A DNA stretch of 64,000 nucleotides, taken from Flaveria trinervia. Lineage: Eukaryota; Streptophyta; Magnoliopsida; Asterales; Asteraceae. Of this stretch, positions 34,101 to 43,735 are shown one piece after another; the stretch's first letter is position 1, and every line of letters starts with the position of its first letter. Under the pieces are notes generated by a model, which did not search any database, was not told the DNA's origin, and saw nothing but the letters and a program-made list of their open reading frames with translations. Made by a program: the position numbers and the translations under genes. Location: NCBI GenBank assembly GCA_025506515.1, contig CM046443.1, positions 46,985,735-47,049,734 of the forward strand, given 5' to 3'.

Positions 34101-34920
34101 GGGTTCAACACTGGCTTGTGTTGCCAGGTTGTCACCTGGAGCAATGAGCTCTAACATATTTAGGAGCAAGGCTGTTTCTATCCTAGAGAAACCAATAGTT
34201 GGCTTCTTCAAGATTTTAAAGATGTCGGGCTTCATCTGTCCAGTTTAAGAATATTATCTGTTTCCCTCAACTGTGAGCCCAGTTCATAGTTGAGAATGTG
34301 TTGAACATATCTAGGAAACATATAATATTTTAAGGAGTCTAAGTTAGCAAGCATGTTTGTATAGAAAAATTGAGAATACCTGAACTTGACACCCTGAACC
34401 ATCCCATGCACTATGAAGGAGAGATCTTCAGGAATCTGGTCCCAACCCCCATGCTTGTTGGATAAGCTGTGGATGATCACATGTAGTAAGTACTTCAACT
34501 GGGATGAACCTTCCCTTTCCTGAAGGTCTTTACAGAGAAATCCCCCTCATAGCCCATCTGCTGGAAGGACCGGTTAACAACTTCTTTAGGAAAGGACAAC
34601 TCACCTTCCTCATCATCCAGCTATAGATGAGTATTTATGATGGCTGGAGTGATGAAGATTGTCCTCCCCTACACTATAGTAGACAGTGCCTTCTCCCCAT
34701 CTAGAATAACCTCTTGACAGTTTTTCCAGAAATCAAGCAAATGATCCTCATAAAGAACAGGATCGATGGTTAGGGAGGTGGAATAGTTAGACAAAGCCAA
34801 GAATTGGCAAACCTCTGAGAAGTGTGGATCTTTCTCAGAGTTTAACAGAGCAACCTGATTGTGTTGCCTATGTAACTGCATGGAGATATTAGAGTCATTT
34901 CTTCTGATAAGGTTGGCCAT
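31179..34920 (-). pseudogene. Sire-B extra 3' ORF (about 1,200 codons before decay)
   Basis: This is the best copy of the extra ORF downstream of RNase H. It starts at 34920 with MANLIRRNDSN and runs in several frames with stops to about 31179. Blocks in order: an N-terminal conserved region (34669-34920, then SLSNKHGGWDQIPEDLSFIV and MFPRYVQHILNYEL near 34280-34480), a Ser/Thr/Pro-rich linker (33410-34235), a predicted coiled coil at 33300-33385 (HLESQVTTLQNMVNDQQLEI), a basic region KGKRKMSSEEIKKERE (about 32400-32465), an acidic helical part (LPLDELNELADMELSKERKEA) and a C-terminal PPSQVPQEVEV block. No signal peptide or membrane helix is seen. Related Asteraceae proteins carry a synaptobrevin/longin label in my memory, which I cannot support here. 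Role unknown. Confidence 0.72.
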
Positions 34921-35640
34921 TTAGGAAAGCTTAATGGTGAAGGAAAGAAAGAACAAAGGCGGTTGTAGAGAGAACTTTGGGAATTTAGGTTTGGAGGAAA
35001 GATGAAGATGATAGAAAGAGGGGAAGACCGTTGGGGTTTATATGAACAGGATTTAATATAAAGTTAATGAAAGAGGATAAACTTTGAAATGTGGATGTCG
35101 TTCCCACCTCTGAAAAAGAAGTTTGCTTTTTGCTCAAAAAGTAGTTTTCTTGGAATTCGAAAATCTCTTCCGAAGGTAAATTGTCTTTAGAAGCTTTAAT
35201 GAAATAGCTTCCGAAGCCAAAATGACTTCGGAAGAATTTCCTGAAAGTTTTTGAAAATTTTGCTTCGGAAGAAAATAAGTCATAACCGTTTTATTCAGCT
35301 AAGAATAAAGCTTCCAAGAGTTAATTTGCTTTGGAAGAAAATTGTCTTTGAAAACATTTAAGTGCCTAAGAGAAAATTTTAAACTTTGGAAGAGATTTCT
35401 GACATTTCTTACAAAGGCAATTTACTTAGGAAGTTATTTGTTTTGAAGGAATAAGTTTCTTCTGAAGATAAAATTTATATCTTTCGAAGGAAAAAGACCA
35501 AGATTTTTCAAAAAATCTAAGGAAAGTTCTTCTAAAAAGATTTTTATCCAGAGAAAACAAGAGCTTATAAAGGTGATAGAATCAACAACTTAAGACACAC
35601 AGGTTTTAGAAATAATATGATTAAGTTTTAAGAAAAGCTA
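34921..35640 (-). other. Sire-B spacer with CTTCGGAAG palindromes
   Basis: This untranslated interval lies between RNase H and the extra ORF. From 35150 to 35470 it holds about ten exact or one-off copies of CTTCGGAAG/CTTCCGAAG. Sire-A carries the same layout. No coding frame. Confidence 0.75.
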
Positions 35641-36480
35641 CACAAAGTTAAGCATCCCAATAGCTGATATAAGATATTTGAATCTTTGTTCATCAAAAGC
35701 TTTTATGAACAGATCAGCATATTGTTCATTTATGTTAACCTTGACTAGTTTGATTAATCTATTTTTAAAGTTATCTCTAATTAAAGGATACCTGATATTG
35801 ATGTGTTTTGTCCTAGAGAGCTACATTGGATTTTTAGTGATAGATATAGCACTATTGTTGTCTATGTGAATGGGAGTCTCCTTGAAGTTTAATCCATAGT
35901 CAAGCATCTGATTTTGAACCAAAGCACTTGAGCATAGCAGTTTGCAGCAGCAATGTATTCAGCTTCAGCAGTTGATGCAAAGACACATGGTTGTTTCTTG
36001 CATTGCCATGAGACAACCCTTCTACCAAGAAACTGACATCCCCCGGATGTAGACTTTGCCGTCATATTGCAACCACCATAATCACTGTTTGTATTATGCA
36101 TACACATTGAAGTCAGAGTTCTTAGGATACCAGAGGCGAAGTGTTGAGGCACCTTTGAGGTATCTTAGAATTCTCTTGATAGTGATAAGATGTGACATCT
36201 TGGGGTTGGCTTGATATCTTGCACAAATACATGTGGCAAACATGATATCAGGCCTGCTAGCTATAAGATACATGAGAGACCCAATCATAGCTCTGTAAAG
36301 GTGTTCATCCACACACTCCCCCTCAAGATCAGGTCCAAGGGAGTGGTTTCTTGCTATGGGTGTCTTAGCAATCTTACAATCAGTCATGTTGAACCTTTTG
36401 AGTATGTCTTGAACATACTTTGACTGACTTATGAAGATGTCATCTTCTACTTGATTCACTTGAATTCCCAGAAAGAAATT
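35641..36480 (-). pseudogene. Sire-B RNase H with a remnant of RT
   Basis: RNase H acidic motifs are readable: NSDYGGCNM, STAEAEYIAAANCYAQ and IDNNSAISI. The adjoining RT remnant reads VNQVEDDIFISQSKYVQDIL then MYLIASRPDIMFATCI. RT stops at 36480: the block equivalent to Sire-A 20655-21340, including the catalytic YVDD and the fingers, has been deleted. Sequence then jumps to the integrase-RT linker. Frames change near 35900 and 36100. Confidence 0.83.
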
Positions 36481-36617
36481 GAGTCAATAAGATTGAAGAC
36501 AAATATTTGATTCATGGGTTTGTCCTCTTGTTCTTACCCTTATGTCAACATCTCCAATGATGCTTGTGGTGGGATGAGACTTGTGAATCCTTAGTTGAGT
36601 GATCACAACAAGTTGTT
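36481..36617 (-). pseudogene. Sire-B integrase-RT linker, piece next to Mini-LTR
   Basis: This matches Sire-A 21345-21480 (wording coding for TSIIGDVD). The target site of Mini-LTR is in this linker: AAGAG at 36618-36622 is repeated at 39226-39230, and the linker resumes at 39231. Confidence 0.75.
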
Positions 36618-36622
36618 AAGAG

Positions 36623-37206
36623 TGTTGGAGCATATATTGTCATATATAATGTGTCCATCGCTTGACGAATAGTCTAGGCTTAATGTAATACACTTGATAT
36701 GTTGTAAACACATGAAACTGGGTCATTCACAGGAGCATATGCAAATGAGACTCAGTCGTATGGCTGAGCCATGCTAATGGACTAGTCGTGCGACTGAGAG
36801 ATGCTATTGGGGCCATTCTTAAGACTGAACCATAAGTATGGTCCAGTCGCACGATTTAACCATACGTATGGTCCAGTCATACGATTGAAGCATACGCATG
36901 GCCCAATCATACGAATGGGCCCAGTCACATCTGATATGGGCTGAGGCCTATAAATACTAGTTTCATTGTGTTGAAAGGTTAAGGAGTGTGCCCGGGGCCT
37001 AGGTGTTTCCAGATGGGAGGGGAGATCATGCTCCATCTCCCCTTGCCAAGAGTCTTTATTCGTATGTTGTAACGAGCTTGTAATCATTAGGTTTTATCAA
37101 TGAAACTATTATATTCTTGTTCGTTCTATTGTTTGTCTTTTGGTTTTGGTTTTTTTTCCTTCCGTCAAGAACACGCTCGGATGTCAACCGATCTAGCGAC
37201 TTCACA
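36623..37206 (+). repeat. Mini-LTR 5' LTR
   Basis: Partner of 38643-39225. U3 carries a row of imperfect CGTACG/ATACGTAT-type palindromes within GGTCCAGTCGTACGA-like phrases (36750-36940). A TATA box TATAAATA lies at 36949-36956. Confidence 0.9.
36949..36956 (+). promoter_or_regulatory. TATA box of Mini-LTR 5' LTR
   Basis: TATAAATA lies directly after the palindrome cluster and is kept at 38969-38976 in the second LTR, consistent with transcription of the element from U3. Confidence 0.6.
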
Positions 37207-38642
37207 ATTGGTATCAGAGTTGGTTACTGCTAGAATGATCTAACAATCATTCTACAACCCGAGCTCTTGATTTCTAGATCTATTTCAGGTTCCTTGACGT
37301 TAAACCCACTTTGTGTTCTTCTTGTTTTGCTCAGACCTTGTTACATGTGTTGGTTCTTGGTTAAAATCGAACTCAGAAACACATTCTTATCACCCTTGTG
37401 AATTTGATGATGCCTATTTTGTTTTGGTTCATATGAAATTCATCAGATTAGGGTTTTTGGCGGCCGTGGTGACTGCAGATCTGAAAATTTGCGTGCAGAT
37501 CCGCTCATGCGACTGGACCATGCGAATGGACCATTCGTACGACTGGACCATTCTTACGACTGGACCATGCTAATGGACCATTCGTATGACTGGACCGTGC
37601 TAATGGACCATTCGTACGACTAGACCATGCTAATGGACCGTTTGTATGACTGGACCATTCGTACGACTGGAATGCGACTGGACCAGTCTTATGACCAGTC
37701 ATGCTACTGGACCAGTCTTATGTCCAGTCATGCTACTGGACTAGTCTTATGGCCAGTCATGCTACTAGACCAGTCTTATGACTAGTCTCATGAAGATATC
37801 ATTTGTATTATCCACTCACACGAATGTGATAATTGTACTCCATGTCATATGAATGAATGGTGTTCCAGACCAAAAAAATTCTGGAACTACCTTTTACACA
37901 GATTTGAGGATGAGAGAAGCACATTCACCTTGAGGTTCTTTTGTCAAATAAATTCGATGGATATCCCATTATTCGTTGGACTTCTAGAATAGGTGATTGT
38001 AGTTAGAACACAAAAGAGAGACGAGAAGATGTTAGCAATCAAAGCTGATTTTATGGGGTAGTCAGGAGCATCTGACTATTTATGGGCCAATCAAGTTTAT
38101 TTATCTGCACAGAGAGGATTCTGACTCTTAGGGGGAATCCATGTTTAAAGAAATTGAAGACGCAATCAGAAAGTGATGATGTGAGCCAGTTTCTGATGAT
38201 GAATCTAAGTGCATGCTGATTTGTTTGAGATTGTCAGCTGTGGATTAGAACCTTCTACTTTTTGCCTAATACACCGTGTGAAGACGCCAGGAGAGCACAA
38301 CGTTTATATATTGGCATATGCTGAATTTGAGGGGGAATTTCTGCATGTGTTAATGTTAATCAGGTTAGCCTGTGTGAAGATTGAAGCAATGGAAAATTGT
38401 TCATGTCATTATCTGGAAAAATCAATCATATGGGGAATCTTGCTGCTATGATGGTGTTCTGCAAAGTAAATGAAAGCTATTGTGCCTATATTCATTTTTA
38501 GGGATACTATAGCAACCTGGCGGATCGGCAACGTGGGCTAATATGGTTTTTCATTTGATTCTATTGGAATCCAAAGCAAAGATTGACTGAAGATAGTAAG
38601 AGGTGTTATCTACTATTCACAAGCAACGTCCAAGAGGGAATT
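37207..38642 (+). other. Mini-LTR internal region
   Basis: Begins with TTGGTATCAGAGTTGG, complementary to tRNA-iMet. A second block of the ACTGGACCATTCGTACG-type repeats fills 37498-37790. The stretch 37880-38120 contains fragments that faintly recall gag wording (FDGYP, then W.SRIGD) with stops, too weak to call. A purine-rich CCAAGAGGGAAT precedes the 3' LTR. No intact frame. Confidence 0.7.
37498..37790. repeat. CGTACG-type repeat block inside Mini-LTR
   Basis: About a dozen imperfect copies of a unit of roughly 20 bp alternate GACTGGACCAT, GCTAATGGACCAT and TCGTAC words. The same words occur in both LTRs. Frames through it translate as a repeated TNGPLA-like peptide and are artefacts. 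Confidence 0.85.
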
Positions 38643-39225
38643 TATTGGAGCAGATATTGTCATATATAGTGTGTCCGTCGCTTGACGAATAGTCTAGGCT
38701 TAATGTAATACACCTGATATGTTGTAAACACATGAAACTGGGTCATTCGCAGGAGCATATGCAAATGAGACTCAGTCGTACGACTGAGCCATGCTAATGG
38801 ACCAGTCGTGCAACTGAGAGATGCTATTGGGTCCATTCGTACGACTGAACCATAAGTATAGTCCAGTCGTACGATTTAACCATACGTATGGTCCATTTGT
38901 ACGATTGAACCATACGCATGGCCCAATCGTACGAATGGGCCCAGTTGCATCTGATATGGGTTGAGGCCTATAAATACCAGTTTCATTGTGTAGAAAGGTT
39001 AAGGAGTGTGCCCGGGGCCTAGGTGCTGCCGGATGAGACGGGAGATCATGCTCGATCTCCATTGCCAAGAGTCTTGATTCTTATATATAACGAGCTTGTA
39101 ATTATTAGGTTTTATCAATGAAACCATTATATTCTTGTTCGTTCTATTATTTGTCTCTTGGTTTTGGTTTTTGTTTCTTTCCGTCAAGAACACACTTGGA
39201 TGTCAACCGATCCAGCGACTTCACA
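38643..39225 (+). repeat. Mini-LTR 3' LTR
   Basis: Partner of 36623-37206, including the palindrome row and TATAAATA at 38969. The target duplication AAGAG follows directly. Confidence 0.9.
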
Positions 39226-39230
39226 AAGAG

Positions 39231-39467
39231 AGATCTAAATTAGAGAAATTTAGATCTAGAATTGATGTTTCTCCCACCACATCATCACACTTATCAAGAG
39301 AGACTTGATCCAAAGAGTGTTTGACATCATTGATGTTGTCTTCTATGGAGTGGTTGTCAACATCTATAAATTTTTTATCATTATCACCACCACCATTTTC
39401 TTCTACAATTGAAGCTTTTTATCTGGTTATGGATCCTCTGAGCTAGAATTTGAAGGCATGTCAGATG
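39231..39467 (-). pseudogene. Sire-B integrase-RT linker, middle piece
   Basis: Acidic linker resumes after Mini-LTR and matches Sire-A 21480-21715. It ends at the GypB insertion near 39467-39475 and continues at 50377. Confidence 0.75.
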
Positions 39468-40002
39468 TAAAAGGTGATGGTCGCCTATCACCTCCTACAC
39501 ACCTTTTCATTCGGGATTTTGAGTGTTGAAGAGGCAGGAACTTCGGTTCTTTGAAGAGCAAGAGCAGAAAATTTCAAATTCAAGGTAAGAATTCATGTGT
39601 TTATAATGTTCTCAACTGGTCTTAGCCTCTATTGTGTGCTTATGAATGTTTGTGTATGTTCGGGTGTGTGTTTCTGGTGGGTTTTAGGTGTTGAACCTGT
39701 AGCAACGGGTTTCAAGGAAGTCTTACCCGAAGAGGCTGTTAAGGTGAGTTCTAGAACCCCTCTTTTACATGTTTCAACTGATTTTGGGGCTAGAAATGCA
39801 TGAATGTACGTTTTTATAAAACTGGGTTTCATACCTGTATGTATGAATGTGTGTATGTTTAGGTGGGGTCTGATTTTGGGCTATGTACATGTTTGATGAT
39901 GTTATGGTTGTGTTTCTATGGTTTAGAATGTAAGATTTAAACTTAGAATGTGATAGATGGTGTTTAGGGAATGAATGATGATGATTAAGTGTGAAATAGG
40001 CT

Positions 40003-40262
40003 GCTCATGCGCCCAAATAGGGTTCATGCGCCTAGTGGGGAAATCTGCCTAAGTGTCCTCATACGCCCGAAACCTCATGTGCCCATATAGTGCTCATGTG
40101 CCTAGAATTGCCTAGAAATAGACTAAGTGTTGCTCATGCGCCCCAATAGTGTTGATGCGCCTGAAAGTTTCTCATGCGCCTGAAAGTTTCTCATGCGCCT
40201 AAAAGTTTCTCATGCGCCCGAAATGTCCTCATGCGCCCGAAATGTCCTCATGCGCTTGGATG
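40003..40262. repeat. CATGCGCC motif cluster in GypB LTR
   Basis: About a dozen copies of CTCATGCGCC with short spacers such as TGAAAGTTT, some exact in a row near 40170-40250. Same word as GypA 15834-16163 on the opposite strand. Confidence 0.85.
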
Positions 40263-40263
40263 G

Positions 40264-40605
40264 CCATGCGACTGAATTTAATGCGGATGAGTATGTTCAT
40301 GCAAATGAACAAATGCAGATGAACAAATGCGGATGAGTATTTCATGCGAATGAACAAATGCGGATGAACAAAGGCAGATGAGCATTGACAAATGTGGATG
40401 AGGAAAGCCAATGCAGATGAGCAAATGCGGATGAGCATTGACAAATGCGGATGAGCATTGACAAATGCGGATGAGTAAAGTCAATATGGATGAACAATTG
40501 CGGATGAGCATTGACAAATGCGGATGAGTAAAGTCTATGCGGATGAACAAAAAGGAAATGTGGATGAGTAAAGTCTATGCGGATGAACGCAAGAAAGGTG
40601 CTCTA
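40264..40605. repeat. ATGCGGATGAG tandem array in GypB LTR
   Basis: About 18-20 imperfect copies of AATGCGGATGA(G/A)CA with spacers such as TTGAC. GypA lacks this array, so it expanded in one lineage. Minus-strand frames of the HPHL/SSAF type come from this repeat. Confidence 0.88.
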
Positions 40606-41464
40606 TCGTCCTTTTCGCTCTTGTCTTTTCCTACCGCTAGGGTTACGTAAAAAAAAGAAATACGGATGAACACTTAGAATATTTTTTGACTTTTTGGGGA
40701 AAAAGGTGTTAATAGGCCTTGGCTTGGGAGATTCCTGAGGGCTATGTAAGTTGACTTTTTGAAGTCAAAGATGATGTGATGGGCATTTAATGATATTATG
40801 AATGATTGAGGCTTATGCATGATGGTATGTATGATGTATATTATGCATGTATGATGATGTGTGATTGATGATGTTATGTTTATGTATGATTGCATGTTAT
40901 GTTCTGTTATGTTCCCTATCACATATGATGATGTGACTTTACATGGTTTGATATTGTTAATGAACGTAAAGTATTATCTTAATGAAGTAAAAGATTTAAG
41001 ATAATGTAAGTGGAACATAATGAATGAAGGAAACCCTTGCAAGCAAGTGAAGGGAGGTTCACAACTCATTGAGAGTTATTGCCTTGTGCGTGTCTACAAC
41101 ATACGATTTTGGCTAACTCATAAGGGTTCATACAGACAGTAAGAGTTCAGCCCAGGGACTGCTCCAATACATGTGATTTCCTAATTACTGTGTGTATAAT
41201 GTTTTTGCATTGTAATGCAAACGTATGGGGTAGCTATTTGGCTCTGTATGGATAGCATTCTTTTGTATAATGTTTTTGCATTGTAATGCAAACGTACGAC
41301 GTTTTGTAATGAATGATTGTATTAACTTGCAAAAGCATTTACAATGAAATGAAAACTTATTTTAATGTTCCGCTGCGATGTTTTATGAAAGTTAAATGTA
41401 ATTATATGTTTTGCGTGCGATGATTGACTAGCTGTAAGCGTCCCGGGATTGGGGCCTTACAAGT

Positions 41465-41477
41465 TGGTATCAGAGCC
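41465..41477 (+). other. GypB tRNA-Met primer binding site
   Basis: TGGTATCAGAGCC lies four bases after the LTR end, a perfect 13-base match to the complement of the tRNA-iMet 3' end. Confidence 0.92.
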
Positions 41478-41818
41478 AAAGTTTAAGTGAAACGGGTAAA
41501 TTTTCAAAACAAACCTAAACTTAAACTGAAAATGGGACGGAAAGGGAAGGGATGCCAGTTTGAGTAGCTACGTGCCATCATTTATTTTCTTTAATGTTAA
41601 CCGGCATTACGTGCGCATGTTATGTGGTTTATGTGTTGCTGGTAGATTTAGATACTGATGTAGTCAGGATAGGTAATACTTGGGGTATGAAGAGTAAAGT
41701 AAGTGGCTAATCACAACTGGGCCACTATAATTAGGGACTTACTATACATGACATAAACTAAGCTGTTCCCTTGAATGACCGTGTTAGTGTTTGAATCTTT
41801 TAGTGTGTGTGTTAGAGG

Positions 41819-43075
41819 ATGGCCAGTGGTAGATTATCTAAAGCTTCACATGGTGGAGGTCGTGGTGCTGAACCACGGGCTACGAGAGGAAGGCCTAGAG
41901 CCGAAAAGGTGGTTCATGAAGAACCCGAGACCCCTCATCCGGAGGGCGGTGATGAGAGCGCCAATCTGAGAGCCTCAGTAAAGGAGGCTGTTGTGGAAGA
42001 AGTTCATCAAGTCATGCAGACAATCGTACCATGTCTGTAGTGACTGAAGTGATTAAGGCTGTATGAGAAGGAGAGAGAAAAGAGAGAAACAGGTCCTCAG
42101 GAGAACGTGAGCAACCGGAAACTGAGAAGGTTCTCTTCGATGATGAAGAGGAGGAAGAAGAGCCTATACAGGAGGTGGCACGAGGCTGTAACTATGGGGC
42201 ATTTATGAGATGTAAGCCCCCAACGTTTGATGGGAATGGTACTGCTGTTGCTGCTCACCGATGGGTGAGAGAGATGGAGGCGGTACTCGACATTAGCGAG
42301 TGCTAGGAAGATCAAAGGTGAAGTTTGCTGCTCACTCATTTATGGACTCGGCTTTGTGCTGGTGGGACAATATCGTCCAAGCTGAGGGTAGTCAGGTGAT
42401 AGGAAGGATCAAGTGGGTAGAGCTGAAGAGGTGGTGATTGAGGAGTTCTGTTCTCACCGTGAGATGGATAAAGTTGAGAGGGAGTTCCTGCAGCTGGAGG
42501 CGGGGACTATGACCCATGAGCAGTACACCATGCAATTCAATGAGAAGGAACGACTGGTGCCCGATCAAGTGACACCCTTGTCATGAAAGATTAAAAGGTA
42601 TATTCAGGGCTTGCCGGCGGATGTCCGCTGGCACATGATCGTTGCCTGACCGAGCACTTTTAGGTCGACAGTGGATTTGGTAAGGAGGTTGTATGATGAG
42701 AGAACTGTGGTGGTGGCTGAGGTGAGTAGGAAGAATGGTGGAGACTGGAACTAAAATGGGAAGAGGATTGGACGGGGTGGTGTCCCGATGAACAATAAGC
42801 GTGCACGGGAGGATGACCGACGTGTGGTCACATCTGGTGCAGGATCGAAGAGATGTGGTAAATGCGGGAAGGAGCATTCGGGAGAATGCAAATAGGGGTC
42901 AAACATCTGCTTCAAGCGCGGGAAACCTCGCCATGTGGCGAGGGAATACGGGGTTGTAAGGTGTTACAACTATTGAGAGAATGGTCACCTGAGTAGAGAC
43001 TGTAAGAAGCCAAGGGTTGAAGGATCAGGAGCGAAGAAGGCTGGAGGAGAAGGATAGAGGGCGAGTACCAGAGCA
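41819..43075 (+). pseudogene. GypB gag
   Basis: Start at ATG 41819 (MASGRLSKAS), three bases after a TTAG, mirroring GypA. Basic Gly/Arg-rich N-terminus, acidic DDEEEEEEPIQE run near 42140, capsid core PPTFDGNGTAVAAHRWVREME at 42218-42285 and YTMQFNE-type helix, then knuckles near 42850-43010. In the last knuckle the second Cys codon has become a stop (CYNY then TGA), so RNA binding would be lost. Stops lie at about 42037, 42304 and 42585. Confidence 0.83.
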
Positions 43076-43079
43076 TTCA

Positions 43080-43735
43080 CAATGATGCAGGAGGAGGCTA
43101 GGATGGACCCTGATGTTGTGTCAGGTACGTATCTAGTAACCAAACTTTAGCCTCTGTATTATTTGATTCTGGTTCTAGTAAAAGTTTTATTTATGCTGCT
43201 TTCTGTGTTAAATTGCCCGTTAGTAGTGAGAGTATAGACACGCCCGTTGACATAGAAACTGCCATAGGTAAGTCTACTAGGATTTCTGAGATGATTGAAG
43301 GCTGTGACATTGAATTAGAAGGTCAAAAGTCTCCTGTTTGACCGTTCGTGATGACTTTAGGTGGTTTTGATGTAGTCCTAGGAATGGATTGGTTGATGGA
43401 CTACGAGGCAAACATTGTGTGCTGCCAAAAGATGATTCGGTTGACAGCGCCTGACAGGAATACGGTGACGGTTTACGGTGGTCGAGTCACTACGATTCCG
43501 AAGGCGATTTCGATGCCGGTGGCGGGAAAGTGCATGAGGCATGGGTGTAGTGCCAACTTGGCCTACGTGAAGGATATGGATATGCCAACACCATAACTGT
43601 CTGATGTACAGGTTGTGTGTGGCTTCCCAGAGGTGTTCCCAGAAGAGTTACTGGGAATGACACCAGACCGCGGGATTGAGTTCCAGATTGAATTGATACC
43701 GGTTGCCCAACCTGTTGCTAAGGCACCGTAGCGGT
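43080..43735 (+). pseudogene. GypB protease
   Basis: Retropepsin with active site LFDSGSSKSF near 43150-43190 and the conserved GGFDVVLGMDWLMDYE block at 43360-43420. About 82 codons (43348-43596) stay open, then a stop precedes the linker VFPEELLGMTP, matching gypsy order protease-RT. Confidence 0.83.

Larger units (their letters stand above)
36623..39225 (+). mobile_element. Mini-LTR: 2.6-kb non-autonomous LTR retrotransposon
   Basis: LTRs of about 584 and 583 bp start TGTTGGAGC (TATTGGAGC in the second, losing the TG) and end CGACTTCACA. The target duplication AAGAG lies at 36618-36622 and 39226-39230. A tRNA-iMet primer site TGGTATCAGAG follows the first LTR at 37209, setting the strand. 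The internal 1.4 kb has no RT, protease or integrase motif, so it must have moved using proteins made by another element. Size places it between TRIM and LARD types. The two LTRs differ at many sites, so it is not recent. Confidence 0.9.
39470..41461 (+). repeat. GypB 5' LTR (front truncated)
   Basis: This matches the GypA LTR from the GGTCGCC block onward and ends GGGGCCTTACA. It contains AAGGTAAGAA at 39583-39592, GGTTTTAG at 39680-39687 and AAGGTGAGTT at 39741-39750. CATGCGCC-type repeats fill 40003-40262 and an ATGCGGATGAG array 40264-40605. The U5 end matches 49113-50376. Confidence 0.85.

Noticed and set aside
31179..34920. Calling the extra ORF a synaptobrevin/longin protein or an envelope protein
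   Set aside because: I remember such labels on related entries, but no longin fold signature, signal peptide or membrane helix is visible in the sequence.
37505..37702. 65-codon frame of repeated TNGPLA-like peptide
   Set aside because: Translation of the CGTACG-type repeat block of Mini-LTR; the unit is not kept in frame between copies.
37880..38120. A gag gene inside Mini-LTR
   Set aside because: Only a few gag-like words (FDGYP, W.SRIGD) with stops between; not enough to call a coding remnant.
39597..39803. Small plus-strand frame in the GypB LTR as a gene
   Set aside because: It spans the intron-like interval and exon-like segment and is not kept in GypA.
40229..40550. Minus-strand frames rich in His/Ile/Cys that resemble a membrane protein
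   Set aside because: They are the ATGCGGATGAG array translated and do not exist in GypA.
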